Of a stretch of 64,000 bases of DNA, positions 53,016-62,791 are shown in pieces. A model generated the notes under the pieces. The model was not told the origin of the DNA, ran no database searches, and saw only the letters and a program-made list of their open reading frames with translations. The translations under genes were made by a program, and so were the position numbers. Origin of the DNA: Bacteroidota bacterium (GTDB taxonomy: Bacteria > Bacteroidota > Bacteroidia > Chitinophagales > Chitinophagaceae); contig JAGWRO010000089.1 of assembly GCA_028876495.1 (NCBI GenBank), forward strand, positions 176,598 through 240,597, given 5' to 3'. The stretch's first letter is position 1. Every line of letters starts with the position of its first letter.

Positions 53016-55190
53016 ATGAAAATTCAAAAAGCATTATTTCTTCTTTTAAATTTTGCATTAGTAAGTTTTGTTGCTTCGGCTGGGGGCGCCAAAAAAATAA
53101 GTGTGAAGCTTGATGCTAAAACAGGCCAGTATTCTGTGAGTTCTTCGGAAACAGGATGGACTTTTAGCGGAAATGTCAGTCAACCATTACAAAATGTGAA
53201 GTATTCTGATGGACATGATGCTGAAGGAGCGTTTCACTCCGTTTCGTTTTCTTGGAAAAGTAATAATGAATACGAGGCAATGATTCGTTGGTATGCCACC
53301 TCGCCGGCAGTGATTTTTTCTTTATCAATTCCGCAAGGTGCAAATGGTCAGTCACCGGTAGCTTTTCCTGATTTTTCCAAAATCCCTTCTTCCTTGTTTC
53401 ATTTCAGCTATCATGATGTAAATTTTTCAACTCCTGAATTTACGCTGAATCAAACTTCAACTCCGTGGCTTCTTTTTGATCATAAAAATAATGCTTGTGT
53501 GATCTCTCCCGCTTCGGATTTTATGGTGGCAAAAATGACTGGCGACGGGAATTCAAAAATTGCAAGTGAATTGAATCAGGAAGTAAAAGACCTGCCGAAA
53601 AATTTTACACATAGTACCATCATGGTCTTTGATAAGGGAATTGAAAAAACATGGGATGATTGGGGAGTCGCTTTACGAAAAATTTATCATCGTACAAGAC
53701 CTGCGAACGATGCAGACGCTGTACTTAAATATTACGGATACTGGACGGACAATGGCGCGGATTATTATTACGATTACGATACCTCAAAAGGATATGAAGG
53801 AACTTTGCTTGCGCTCAAGAAACATTATGAGCAAAAGGGAATACCGTTAGGATATATGCAGTTGGATAGTTGGTGGTATGAAAAATCCATTATCGACCCG
53901 GATGGAAATGCTACTGCAGATCACAAAAATAAAAGGTTGCCTTCAGGTCCATGGAACCGGTATGGTGGGCTGATGGAATACCGGGCTGACCCCTATTTGT
54001 TTCCAAATGGATTGGCTTCATTTCAAAAAAAGCTTGGAGTTCCTTTAGTAACACACAACCGCTGGGTCGATCCTTCAAGCCCTTATCATAAGATGTACAA
54101 AATTTCAGGCTTTGCAGCCATCGATCCCGGATATTGGAAGGACATAATGAATTATATCCACCAGGCAGGTGTGGTTTGTTATGAGCAGGATTGGTTAAAC
54201 TATATTTATTTAAAAAGTCCGCAGATGCATTCTGATATTTCTGTAGGCAATGCCTTTATGGATGATATGGCCGGGGCAGCAAAATCCGATGGGATCGATT
54301 TACAATATTGTATGGCAATGCCGAGACATTTTTTACAAGGTGTCAAGTATAATAATCTTACAACCATCCGCACCAGCGATGACCGGTTTGAGATGAGGAA
54401 ATGGAAATCTTTCCTGTTTACTTCCCAACTGGCCTTTGAAATGGGGATTTGGCCCTGGTGTGATGTTTTCAAAAGCCCTGAAACAGGCAATATGATTCTT
54501 GCTGATCTTTCCGCTGGTCCTGTTGGTACAGGCGATGTGATCGGAAAAGAAAACAAAGAAAACATATTAAAAACTTGCCGGCGGGATGGCATTCTCATTA
54601 AGCCGGATGTGCCTCTACTTCCCCTGGACCAGGACTATTCAGAAATGGCACAAAAAGAAGGAAAACCAATTCTTGCCTACACTTTCACAAAACACGGAAA
54701 TATCACTACAGGTTATCTTTTTTCCTTTGCAGAAGAAGAAACAACAACAATGGATTTCGGTTTTTCGCCATCCGAAATGGGCTTTAAAGGAAAAGTTGTT
54801 GTCTTTAATCCGTCTAATGGAACTGTGTCCAAAATAGATTCAGACAAAAAGTTCTCTTCATCATTGCCTAATGAAAAGTACACTTATTATATCATCGCAC
54901 CAGTAACGTCTTCCGGAATAGCTTTTCTTGGAGATTCATCAAAGATCACTTCCACAGGAAAGCAGAGAATTGCATCAATTAACTCAGGTGACCTGGATTT
55001 GAAGGTAAAAGTTCTCTTTGCTAAAGGCGAAAGGCAGGTAGTACTGCAAGGATATTCTGAAAATAATATTTCCAGTGATAAAGGAAAGGTTCTTTGGAAC
55101 CCGGTAAACCATCTATTCTCTGTTTCGGTATCTGCGCCGAAAACAACCAGAAGTGTTGAGGTAACTTTTGAAGAAGAAAATCAGAAATAG
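53016..55190 (+). CDS. Secreted alpha-galactosidase-like glycosidase, family unassigned
   Basis: A 724-residue exported protein. Signal peptide about 1-22 (ends ASA). N-terminal beta-sandwich to about 220; a TIM-barrel-like region about 240-560 with YYGYWTDNGADYYYDYD, GYMQLDSWWYEKS, VTHNRWVDPSS and CYEQDWLNYIY; a C-terminal beta domain to 724. The Asp in QLDSWW and in EQDWLN are candidates for catalytic residues, in the style of clan GH-D/GH36 enzymes. I cannot assign it to a numbered family. Its place between PD40 and GH3 genes suggests hydrolysis of side chains from plant polysaccharide. Confidence 0.7.
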   Translation: MKIQKALFLLLNFALVSFVASAGGAKKISVKLDAKTGQYSVSSSETGWTFSGNVSQPLQNVKYSDGHDAEGAFHSVSFSWKSNNEYEAMIRWYATSPAVIFSLSIPQGANGQSPVAFPDFSKIPSSLFHFSYHDVNFSTPEFTLNQTSTPWLLFDHKNNACVISPASDFMVAKMTGDGNSKIASELNQEVKDLPKNFTHSTIMVFDKGIEKTWDDWGVALRKIYHRTRPANDADAVLKYYGYWTDNGADYYYDYDTSKGYEGTLLALKKHYEQKGIPLGYMQLDSWWYEKSIIDPDGNATADHKNKRLPSGPWNRYGGLMEYRADPYLFPNGLASFQKKLGVPLVTHNRWVDPSSPYHKMYKISGFAAIDPGYWKDIMNYIHQAGVVCYEQDWLNYIYLKSPQMHSDISVGNAFMDDMAGAAKSDGIDLQYCMAMPRHFLQGVKYNNLTTIRTSDDRFEMRKWKSFLFTSQLAFEMGIWPWCDVFKSPETGNMILADLSAGPVGTGDVIGKENKENILKTCRRDGILIKPDVPLLPLDQDYSEMAQKEGKPILAYTFTKHGNITTGYLFSFAEEETTTMDFGFSPSEMGFKGKVVVFNPSNGTVSKIDSDKKFSSSLPNEKYTYYIIAPVTSSGIAFLGDSSKITSTGKQRIASINSGDLDLKVKVLFAKGERQVVLQGYSENNISSDKGKVLWNPVNHLFSVSVSAPKTTRSVEVTFEEENQK

Positions 55191-55259
55191 AGGAAATGTG
55201 AAAATCGGTCTCAAACAATTAAACAATATTAACAATAATTCAATAATAAAATAACCATC

Positions 55260-57551
55260 ATGAACCGCTTAATCAGAATAATTCAACACAGCTTTTTCTG
55301 TTTCTGTTTAGTCTCTTTTACCGTACTAAACAGCGAAGCTCAAACGAATGAAACTGCTATCAATGCCAAAGTAAACGCGCTCGTAAAGCAAATGTCGCTT
55401 GAAGAAAAAGTTGGGCAAATGGCACAGGTTTCTATTGAATCTTTAGGAAAAATTGAAGGAGATAATTTTGTTTTTGACCCGGCAAAATTAAAAGATGCGG
55501 TAGAAAATTATAAGATAGGTTCCATCTTAAACGCGCCCGGAATTCCCTTAACCGCTGCGCAATGGAACGACGTAATCGACCAGATCGAAAAGGCAGCAAA
55601 CAAAACAAAAATGAAGATTCCTGTTTTGTATGGATTGGATGATAATCACGGATGTAATTATCTTTTGGATGCCACATTATTTCCGCAGGAAATAGGGCAG
55701 GCCGCTACCTGGAATCCTTCATTGATTTTTAACGCAGGCGTAATCACCGCTTATGAATCACGCGCTGCTAGTGTTCCATGGACTTATTCACCCGTGTTGG
55801 ATCTTGGCGTAAACCCGCAATGGCCACGCATTTGGGAAGATTATGGCGAAGATCCTTATTTGACATCGCAGATGGGAGTTGCTTTTATAAAAGGCGTGCA
55901 AAATCCTTTGGGAAGTAAAGATAAACTGGCGGTGAGCATCAAACATTACATGGCTTATTCTGATCCTAAATCGGGCCACGACAGGAGCGATGCATGGATA
56001 CCCGAAAATTATTTGCGTGAATATCATTTACCTCCTTTTGCTGCTGCAGTAAAAGCCGGCGCGAGAACAGTAATGGTAAATTCAGCTTTGATCAATGGCA
56101 TTCCTACCCATATCAACAAACATCTTCTTACTGATATTTTGAAAAATGAATTACACTTCACCGGATTTATTGTTACCGATTGGCAGGATATTGAAAACGT
56201 GTATCGCCGTGATCATATCACCAAAAATATAAAAGACGCTACCATGCTGGCGATCAATGCAGGAATTGATATGTCTATGATTCCTTACAACTATAAAGAA
56301 TTTTGTACCGATCTGATTTCGTTGGTGAAGGAAGGAAAAGTGCCGATGAGTCGGATCAATGATGCGGTTACCAGAATTTTACGAGTGAAAGAAGAGTTGA
56401 ATCTTTTTAAAACGCCTATGACTTATTTAAAGGATTATCCAAAATATGCGAGTGCTGAATTTCATAAAGCCTCTTATAATACTGCTGCAGAATCTATCAC
56501 TCTTTTGAAAAACGAAAATAATGTTTTGCCCATTTCTAAAACAGCAACAGTGTTGGTTACCGGTCCCAATGCCAATTCAATGCGCACTTTAAACGGTGGC
56601 TGGACTTACACCTGGCAAGGAGATAAAACAGATTTTTATGCAAAACAATACAACACCATTTTAGAAGCGGTTACCAATAAATTCGGAAAAGAAAATGTAA
56701 AGTATGAAGAAGGCGTTGCTTACAACATGAAAGGAAACTGGTCGCAAGATTCTGTTGTGGATATGGATGCAACTGTGAAAGCCGCTGCTGATGTGGATTA
56801 CATTTTATTGTGCCTTGGCGAAAATAGCTACACCGAAACTCCGGGAAATATAAACGACGTTAATTTGTCGCCTAATCAAATTGAATTGGCCCAAGCGATG
56901 ATCAAAACCGGCAAGCCTGTTATTTTAATTTTAAATGAAGGACGTCCGAGAGTGATCAATAAAATTGTTCCCGGAGTGGCAGGAATTTTAGATATTTATC
57001 TTCCTTCCAATTTTGGGGCCGATGCGTTGGCTGATATTCTTACCGGTGATGTTAACCCAAGCGGAAAACTTCCTATCACTTATGCGCGCTACCCGAACGA
57101 TTTAGTAAATTATATTCATAAACCATCAGAAGGAGGTGGCAACCCGCAGGGCGGCGAGTATGATCCGCAATGGCAATTTGGCTATGGATTATCCTACACC
57201 ACATTTGATTACAGCAATCTTGCCATTAATAAAAAGACTTTTTCACCTGGTGAAACTGCAGACATTTCAGTAACCGTAAAAAACACCGGCAGCCGCGAAG
57301 GAAAGGAAGTTGTGCAATTATTTGTTTCAGATTTGGTAGCTTCTCTTACGCCTGATGTGAAGAGATTGCGCGGTTTTGAAAAAGTAGATTTAAAACCCGG
57401 CGAATCAAAAACAGTTACTTTCCATTTGGTGATGAAAGATTTGGCTTTTGTAAACAGCAAAAATAAAAAAATACTTGAGGCAGGTGATTTTAAAATTCAA
57501 ATTAATAATCTTACGTCAACATTTAATGTAAACAAGACCGAAACCTTTTGA
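55260..57551 (+). CDS. GH3 beta-glucosidase / glycosidase
   Basis: A 763-residue periplasmic enzyme. Signal peptide about 1-27 (ends SEAQ). The GH3 N-terminal barrel holds nucleophile Asp307 in FIVTDWQDIENVY. The C-terminal alpha/beta domain and fibronectin-III-like domain end the protein (TVKNTGSREGKEVVQLFVSD). It resembles BglX and would release terminal glucose (or mannose/xylose) from oligosaccharides of glucomannan. Substrate specificity cannot be read from sequence. Confidence 0.93.
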   Translation: MNRLIRIIQHSFFCFCLVSFTVLNSEAQTNETAINAKVNALVKQMSLEEKVGQMAQVSIESLGKIEGDNFVFDPAKLKDAVENYKIGSILNAPGIPLTAAQWNDVIDQIEKAANKTKMKIPVLYGLDDNHGCNYLLDATLFPQEIGQAATWNPSLIFNAGVITAYESRAASVPWTYSPVLDLGVNPQWPRIWEDYGEDPYLTSQMGVAFIKGVQNPLGSKDKLAVSIKHYMAYSDPKSGHDRSDAWIPENYLREYHLPPFAAAVKAGARTVMVNSALINGIPTHINKHLLTDILKNELHFTGFIVTDWQDIENVYRRDHITKNIKDATMLAINAGIDMSMIPYNYKEFCTDLISLVKEGKVPMSRINDAVTRILRVKEELNLFKTPMTYLKDYPKYASAEFHKASYNTAAESITLLKNENNVLPISKTATVLVTGPNANSMRTLNGGWTYTWQGDKTDFYAKQYNTILEAVTNKFGKENVKYEEGVAYNMKGNWSQDSVVDMDATVKAAADVDYILLCLGENSYTETPGNINDVNLSPNQIELAQAMIKTGKPVILILNEGRPRVINKIVPGVAGILDIYLPSNFGADALADILTGDVNPSGKLPITYARYPNDLVNYIHKPSEGGGNPQGGEYDPQWQFGYGLSYTTFDYSNLAINKKTFSPGETADISVTVKNTGSREGKEVVQLFVSDLVASLTPDVKRLRGFEKVDLKPGESKTVTFHLVMKDLAFVNSKNKKILEAGDFKIQINNLTSTFNVNKTETF

Positions 57552-57671
57552 TATTTCAGCCTTTAAACTTCAGAATAAAAAAGCGATATAAAAGTTGCTT
57601 TACTGCTGAATACTTTTTGAACTATAAAAAATGACTACTAACAATAATGATTAAACGAAAAATCAAAGAAT

Positions 57672-58880
57672 ATGAAAAATAAATTTCTTCTTGTCCTTGC
57701 GCTTTTCTTTTTTACAACTTTAAGAGCTCAAAAGTTTGAGGGGCTGGCAATGACGCCGCCAATGGGTTGGAACAGCTGGAATACATTCCAGACCAACATC
57801 AATGAAAAACTGGTAAAAGAAACTGCTGATAAAATGGTTGCTTCAGGAATGAAAGACGCCGGTTATCAATATCTTGTTCTCGATGACGGATGGATGGCCA
57901 TGGAAAGAGATTCTGACGGAAACCTTGTGCCAGACCCTAAAAAATTTCCTCATGGAATGAAAGAATTGGTTGATTATGTTCATTCCAAAGGATTAAAATT
58001 CGGATTATACAATTGTGCCGGAACGAAAACTTGTGCTGGTTATCCCGGGACGCGGGGATACGAATACCAGGATGCAAGATTTTATGCTTCTCTTGGGATA
58101 GATTATTTAAAATTTGATTGGTGTAATACAGATGGAATTAATGCAAAAGAAGCCTACACAACTATGAGTAAAGCGCTTAAAAAAGCAGGACGACCAATTG
58201 TTTTTAGTCTTTGTGAATGGGGCACCAATAAGCCCTGGCTTTGGGCTGAAAATGTAGGTGAACTTTGGCGTACTACCGGAGATATTTCTGCAAGGTTTGA
58301 TGGTTATTTAGACCATGGTACCTGGAAGCAATCAGGCGTAATGCCAATCGTTGATCTTCAACAAGGATTGAGAAAATACGCCGGTCCCGGTCATTGGAAT
58401 GACCCTGATATGCTTGAAGTGGGCAATGGCATGACAGTGAATGAAGACAGGGCACATTTTTCTTTATGGTGCATGCTGGCTGCACCTTTGATAGCCGGAA
58501 ATGATATCACAAAGATGTCAAAAACAACCGATGATATTTTGACCAACAAAGAAGTAATTGCCGTTGACCAGGACAAAGCAGGTTATGAAGGTTATAAATA
58601 CAAAACAATGGATAGCGTGGAAGTGTATGTAAAACCATTGAGCAATCATAATTGGGCAGTTTGTTTTTTAAACAGATCGGACGAACCAAAGACGATTAAT
58701 TTTGACTGGCAGAACGAATTGATTTCTGATACTTTATCTCATGAAACAATGGATGCAAAAAACACTAACTATCAATTACATGATCTATGGAAAAAAGCAA
58801 ATATTGGAGATACTAAGAAACCTTTAAAGACTACAATAGAAGTTCACGATGTTTTAATGTTGGAACTTACCGGGAAATAA
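57672..58880 (+). CDS. GH27 alpha-galactosidase
   Basis: A 402-residue secreted enzyme. Signal peptide about 1-19. GH27 signatures: MTPPMGWNSWNTFQTNI, DDGWMAMERD, nucleophile Asp149 in YLKFDWCNTDG, acid/base Asp204 in RTTGDISARFDG (55 residues later, the family spacing), and GHWNDPDMLEVGNG. It removes alpha-1,6-galactose branches from galactomannan, which matches the mannanase operon upstream. A strong bidirectional terminator follows. Confidence 0.95.
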   Translation: MKNKFLLVLALFFFTTLRAQKFEGLAMTPPMGWNSWNTFQTNINEKLVKETADKMVASGMKDAGYQYLVLDDGWMAMERDSDGNLVPDPKKFPHGMKELVDYVHSKGLKFGLYNCAGTKTCAGYPGTRGYEYQDARFYASLGIDYLKFDWCNTDGINAKEAYTTMSKALKKAGRPIVFSLCEWGTNKPWLWAENVGELWRTTGDISARFDGYLDHGTWKQSGVMPIVDLQQGLRKYAGPGHWNDPDMLEVGNGMTVNEDRAHFSLWCMLAAPLIAGNDITKMSKTTDDILTNKEVIAVDQDKAGYEGYKYKTMDSVEVYVKPLSNHNWAVCFLNRSDEPKTINFDWQNELISDTLSHETMDAKNTNYQLHDLWKKANIGDTKKPLKTTIEVHDVLMLELTGK

Positions 58881-58945
58881 ATTAAATTCGAGTAAGCATA
58901 CCCATTATTCCTGTATAAATTATGAGACTTGATAATGAGAATACT

Positions 58946-58972
58946 AAAAGGCTGAAAAAATTTCAGCCTTTT
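58946..58972. terminator. Bidirectional terminator between GH27 and transglutaminase genes
   Basis: A perfect 12-bp stem (AAAAGGCTGAAA/TTTCAGCCTTTT) with loop AAA. A-rich and T-rich flanks serve both converging genes. Confidence 0.9.
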
Positions 58973-59001
58973 GATTGTAGAAAAGACTCAAAAAAGTTTG
59001 T

Positions 59002-59976
59002 TTACTGTTGCTGTTGCTGTTGCTGTTGTTGCACTTCAAGATAGTGCCGGTAAGAGTTAACAGGCTCTCCTGGATTTTTTGCCTCGTAACTGTATTTACG
59101 TAGCCCTTCTTTTTCTATAGTTTTTTTTGCGGCACTGTTTTTTATTTCAACTGATACTTCTAAAGTGTGTTCACCGGAACCTTTATAAGTGCCCTTTACC
59201 GGCGTGCAATCAGCAAAATTTCTTCCGGTGGCAAGCCTCACATGTTGGTCACTCACAATACAATTGTTGGTTGGATCAAGACCAAGCCATCCATAATCCG
59301 GAATGAAAGCTTCTACCCATGCATGAGTTGCACCTTCTCCTCGCATTTCTTTTCCTTTCGGACAAATGTAGCCGCTAATATATCTTGATGGTATATTGAA
59401 CATCCGCAAGAAGATCAGCAGAATGTGCGCAAAGTCCTGACATACTCCTGCTTTTAATTGCCATACCTCTTCTGTTTTTGTTCCAATGTTGGTAATACCT
59501 TTTTTATAAATAAAATTTTTATAAACATATTCTGATAACGTAGCTGCATTTTGATAAGGTGTTTTTTCTTCAGCCACAAAATCTTTCAATGTTTTTTTTA
59601 CTTCTTCAGATGAGGGGAATAATTCTGGTTTTAGAAAATCCACATAAAGCATATTGTATTTAAGATTTTTTAAAATTTCCCATTGTGATTTTGCATCGCC
59701 ATCATCTTTAGGAAGAACTATTGGTTTGGTGATCACCTCAGCAATAGATTCAATAAACAATTTGGAATGTGGTTTTATAATTGAAAATACGCCCACATGA
59801 TTGCCAAAATAATCAACAAATGTTTCCACTACGGGGTCTTCTGTAATTTTGATTGTGTGGTTTTTTACTTCAAGTTGCGCATCAACAATGGGGTAGAGCA
59901 TTATCTGGTTAGCGCAGTCAATTACTTTTGAAGAATAACGGTAATGCGTGATGTGGTTGATGGTATAGGATGGCAT
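59002..59976 (-). CDS. Transglutaminase-like cysteine protease family protein with poly-Q tail
   Basis: A 324-residue cytoplasmic protein. N-terminal region about 1-120 (YTINHITHYRYSSKV start) is the bacterial transglutaminase N-terminal domain; the catalytic core includes GVCQDFAHILLIFLR (Cys), GATHAWVEAFIP (His) and GLDPTNN (Asp). It ends in nine glutamines encoded by CAA/CAG codons. ATG 59976, 10 bases after the alpha-E stop, is chosen; the longer frame to 60066 would overlap alpha-E. It forms a conserved trio with alpha-E and circularly permuted ATP-grasp genes, whose biochemical product is not established. Confidence 0.9.
   Translation of the reverse strand: MPSYTINHITHYRYSSKVIDCANQIMLYPIVDAQLEVKNHTIKITEDPVVETFVDYFGNHVGVFSIIKPHSKLFIESIAEVITKPIVLPKDDGDAKSQWEILKNLKYNMLYVDFLKPELFPSSEEVKKTLKDFVAEEKTPYQNAATLSEYVYKNFIYKKGITNIGTKTEEVWQLKAGVCQDFAHILLIFLRMFNIPSRYISGYICPKGKEMRGEGATHAWVEAFIPDYGWLGLDPTNNCIVSDQHVRLATGRNFADCTPVKGTYKGSGEHTLEVSVEIKNSAAKKTIEKEGLRKYSYEAKNPGEPVNSYRHYLEVQQQQQQQQQ
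59005..59031 (-). repeat. CAG/CAA codon run encoding nine glutamines
   Basis: Nine glutamine codons immediately before the transglutaminase stop, mostly alternating CAA and CAG, giving a 6-bp period. The tract has no spacer from the stop codon, so slippage would change tail length without breaking the protein. Confidence 0.85.
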
Positions 59977-59986
59977 ATTGCTTAAA

Positions 59987-60922
59987 TTATGTGTTTCCAA
60001 AATAATATTTGTTGAAGGCGTTTGAAATATCAAACAATTCAAGCCTCGTCTGTGAAAGGAATGCATTCAATGATTTACTGTCATTTTCATTGGCAAGGGT
60101 GTACTTAACGTTATTCATGGTTTTACCAATCAGGAATTCCATGTGCTCATAATTTTCAGGAAGACTTTCAGGCCTTAAACGACAGAAATATTTATATAAT
60201 CTTTCTACGCTGTATAAAATAGAATGAGGGAAATTGGGATTATATAAAACCAGATCCAACACATTTTTTTTTGTAAAGGTGCCTTTATAAGTTTTAAGAT
60301 ATACTTCAAAACCAAAAAGAGAGTTTAATAAGTACCGCAATTTCATTGAATCAAACGTGTCATTTTTATCATTGTAGAGTTCATTCATTTTTATCCTTGT
60401 AATATCAGATGTATGTATGGCCCTTTCTAAAAACTTTCCAATATTAATAAAGGTGAATCCTTCTCCCCGAACCATAGTATTATCTACGGTTCCTGTAAAC
60501 AACAACCCATTCCTTATTAATTGGTCAATTGTTGAAACCGGGTCAGCAAGGGTGTCTTCTTTTATTTTATTACCGTCCCTGATAAAATGATAAAAATCAT
60601 TAAGGCATTGCCATACTTCTTTGCTGATATGATCCTGTATTCCCCGTGCATTTTCGCGTGAATAGATAATGTTGTTTAAAGTAGAAGCGCTGTTCGAAGG
60701 GTTGAGGAGCATGTATTTTAACGCTTCAGAAGAACTTCCTTCAATTTTGTTTATCTCTTCATCGCTAAGTTCTCCATACATTTTAAGAAGTGGCCCCCAA
60801 GTAAAATTGCTGATGTCATCCTGTGAAGAGATATATTGGGTCAAAATAACCTGCAGCATTCCGTTGGTTCTTTCCATATACCTTCCCAGCCAGTAAATAG
60901 TATTTGCAACCCGACTTAACAT
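59987..60922 (-). CDS. Alpha-E domain protein (DUF403)
   Basis: A 311-residue mostly helical protein. It begins MLSRVANTIYWLGRYMERT, the alpha-E signature, and contains SRENARGIQDHISKEVWQCLNDFYHF. The family is found with circularly permuted ATP-grasp proteins and transglutaminases in many bacteria. It has been proposed, from comparative genomics, to act in a peptide-modifying pathway. It is 31 bases downstream of the ATP-grasp gene. Confidence 0.92.
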   Translation of the reverse strand: MLSRVANTIYWLGRYMERTNGMLQVILTQYISSQDDISNFTWGPLLKMYGELSDEEINKIEGSSSEALKYMLLNPSNSASTLNNIIYSRENARGIQDHISKEVWQCLNDFYHFIRDGNKIKEDTLADPVSTIDQLIRNGLLFTGTVDNTMVRGEGFTFINIGKFLERAIHTSDITRIKMNELYNDKNDTFDSMKLRYLLNSLFGFEVYLKTYKGTFTKKNVLDLVLYNPNFPHSILYSVERLYKYFCRLRPESLPENYEHMEFLIGKTMNNVKYTLANENDSKSLNAFLSQTRLELFDISNAFNKYYFGNT

Positions 60923-60953
60923 TGATAAAAAGTATTAATAATTGATAATTGAA

Positions 60954-62399
60954 TTATGCCAGTACCCAAGTGTCCTTACTTCCGCCACCCTGTGAGGAAT
61001 TTACAATCATTGAGCCTTCTTTTAAGGCAACTCTTGTTAATCCGCCCGGAACAATATTAATTCCTTCAGGCCCGAATAAGGCAAACGGCCTCAGGTCAAC
61101 TCGTCGTGGCTGTAAAATTCCATTGATATAACAAGGTGTAGAAGATAAACTTATAATAGGCTGCGCTATAAAATTTCTGGGCTCTGCATCAATAGCATTT
61201 TTAAAATTTTGTATTTCATGGTCATTCGCAGTATTACCCATAAGCATTCCGTAGCCGCCTGATTCATTCGTGCGTTTTACTACCATTTTATGGATGTTTT
61301 CAAAAACATATTTTTTGCTGTCCTCATCGGCAAGCCTGTAAGTAGGTATATTTTTCAGAATTGGCTCTTCATTCAGATAATATCTGATCATATCAGGAAC
61401 ATAAGTATAAATTGCTTTATCGTCAGCAACGCCATTTCCCATAGCGTTTACAATAGCAACATTACCCTTTCTGTAAGCCCAGTAAAGCCCGGATACCCCT
61501 AAAATACTTTCCGGCCTGAATACCAGAGGATCTATAAATTCGTCATCTACGCGCCGGTAAATTACATCTACCTGTTGTAATCCTTTTGTGGTTTTCATGT
61601 AGACGAAATTATTATTTACAATCAAATCCCGGCCTTCTACCAATTCAATACCCATAAGCCTCGCTAAAGTAGTGTGCTCAAAATAGGCTGAGTTATAGAT
61701 ACCCGGCGATAATAAAACCACTGTGGGGTTACTTCTTTGCCGGTTACCAAGTGCAAGTAAATTCTTATAGAGAAGATCAGGGTATTCTTTTACCGTTCTT
61801 ACATTGTTTTTGGGCAACAAATCAGGAAATATTCGAAAAGTAATACTCCTGTTTTCCAGCATGTACGATACGCCTGATGGAGTACGAAGGTTATCTTCCA
61901 GTACATAAAATTTTCCATCATCGTCCCGGATAAGATCTACTCCTGATACATGAGTGTAAATGTCAAACGGTACATCCACATTCATCATTTCTCTTAAAAA
62001 ATTGGGACATGAATAGATTAGATGTGAAGGAATGATACCATCATGCAAAATGAACTGCTTATGATAAATATCTTTTAAAAAAATATTAAGTGCCTTCAGT
62101 CGCTGTTTTAAGCCCGCCTCAATCAAAGTCCATTCTTCGCCTGTTATTATGCGCGGAATAATATCGAATGGGAATATTTTTTCTATGCCCTCTCCACTGC
62201 TATAAACGGTAAATGTAATTCCCTGGCTCATGAAAAGCTTTTTGGCTATTTCTGCTTTATGAGTCATCTCTGCTGGTGGCATATCAACAATTGCCGAAAC
62301 GAAATTTTTATAGGAAGTACGAACGCCTTGATCTGTAAACATTTCATCCCATACATTTGAGGGTAAACGATAAGATTCCAAAATAGAATTAGTATTCAT
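60954..62399 (-). CDS. Circularly permuted ATP-grasp type 2 protein (DUF404/DUF407)
   Basis: A 481-residue protein of the circularly permuted ATP-grasp family. Recognisable stretches are DDDGKFYVLEDNLRTPSGVSYMLENR, GNVAIVNAMGNGVADDKAIYTYVPDMIRYYL, and KRTNESGGYGMLMG (glycine-rich ATP loop). The family is predicted to make amide or peptide bonds on an unknown substrate. It is the first gene of the trio. Upstream is a 392-bp AT-rich spacer without an obvious -7 box. Confidence 0.93.
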   Translation of the reverse strand: MNTNSILESYRLPSNVWDEMFTDQGVRTSYKNFVSAIVDMPPAEMTHKAEIAKKLFMSQGITFTVYSSGEGIEKIFPFDIIPRIITGEEWTLIEAGLKQRLKALNIFLKDIYHKQFILHDGIIPSHLIYSCPNFLREMMNVDVPFDIYTHVSGVDLIRDDDGKFYVLEDNLRTPSGVSYMLENRSITFRIFPDLLPKNNVRTVKEYPDLLYKNLLALGNRQRSNPTVVLLSPGIYNSAYFEHTTLARLMGIELVEGRDLIVNNNFVYMKTTKGLQQVDVIYRRVDDEFIDPLVFRPESILGVSGLYWAYRKGNVAIVNAMGNGVADDKAIYTYVPDMIRYYLNEEPILKNIPTYRLADEDSKKYVFENIHKMVVKRTNESGGYGMLMGNTANDHEIQNFKNAIDAEPRNFIAQPIISLSSTPCYINGILQPRRVDLRPFALFGPEGINIVPGGLTRVALKEGSMIVNSSQGGGSKDTWVLA

Positions 62400-62791
62400 T
62401 AAATTAAAAATACGATAAAATTAAACACGCATGCCTTAATTTTTATATTTTGGTATAAAATAAATGATAAATTATTTTGTTATCGCCTAAAAAATAAATA
62501 AAACTAACAAAAATTTTAACGTTATTAAATTATATAATTTATTTTATTTAATAATATTAATAGAAAAAATCTAACTATTTCTTTGTTTACTGGGAAGTTG
62601 TTTTTGGTATCAGTGTCATTGAGAATTGAATAAAAAAAGAGGCTGGAAATTATATCAGCCTCTTTTTAATTTGGTTTTTCTGTCGGGTTACATAAGCCGA
62701 TTGATAGAAAAATTTTGCAATTTGTAAATGAAATTAAGTCTGAGCAAAAACAGGGATTTTCAGTTTATAATAGTTTAATCATTTTATTATT
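62400..62791. other. AT-rich spacer with terminator
   Basis: Almost pure A/T from 62440 to 62580. It includes the terminator at 62636-62665. No gene or conserved RNA was recognised. Confidence 0.5.
62636..62665. terminator. Bidirectional terminator downstream of nucleoside hydrolase
   Basis: A 10-bp stem AAAGAGGCTG/CAGCCTCTTT with a 10-nt loop, preceded by an A run and followed by a T run. It would end the nucleoside hydrolase transcript on the minus strand. Confidence 0.85.
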
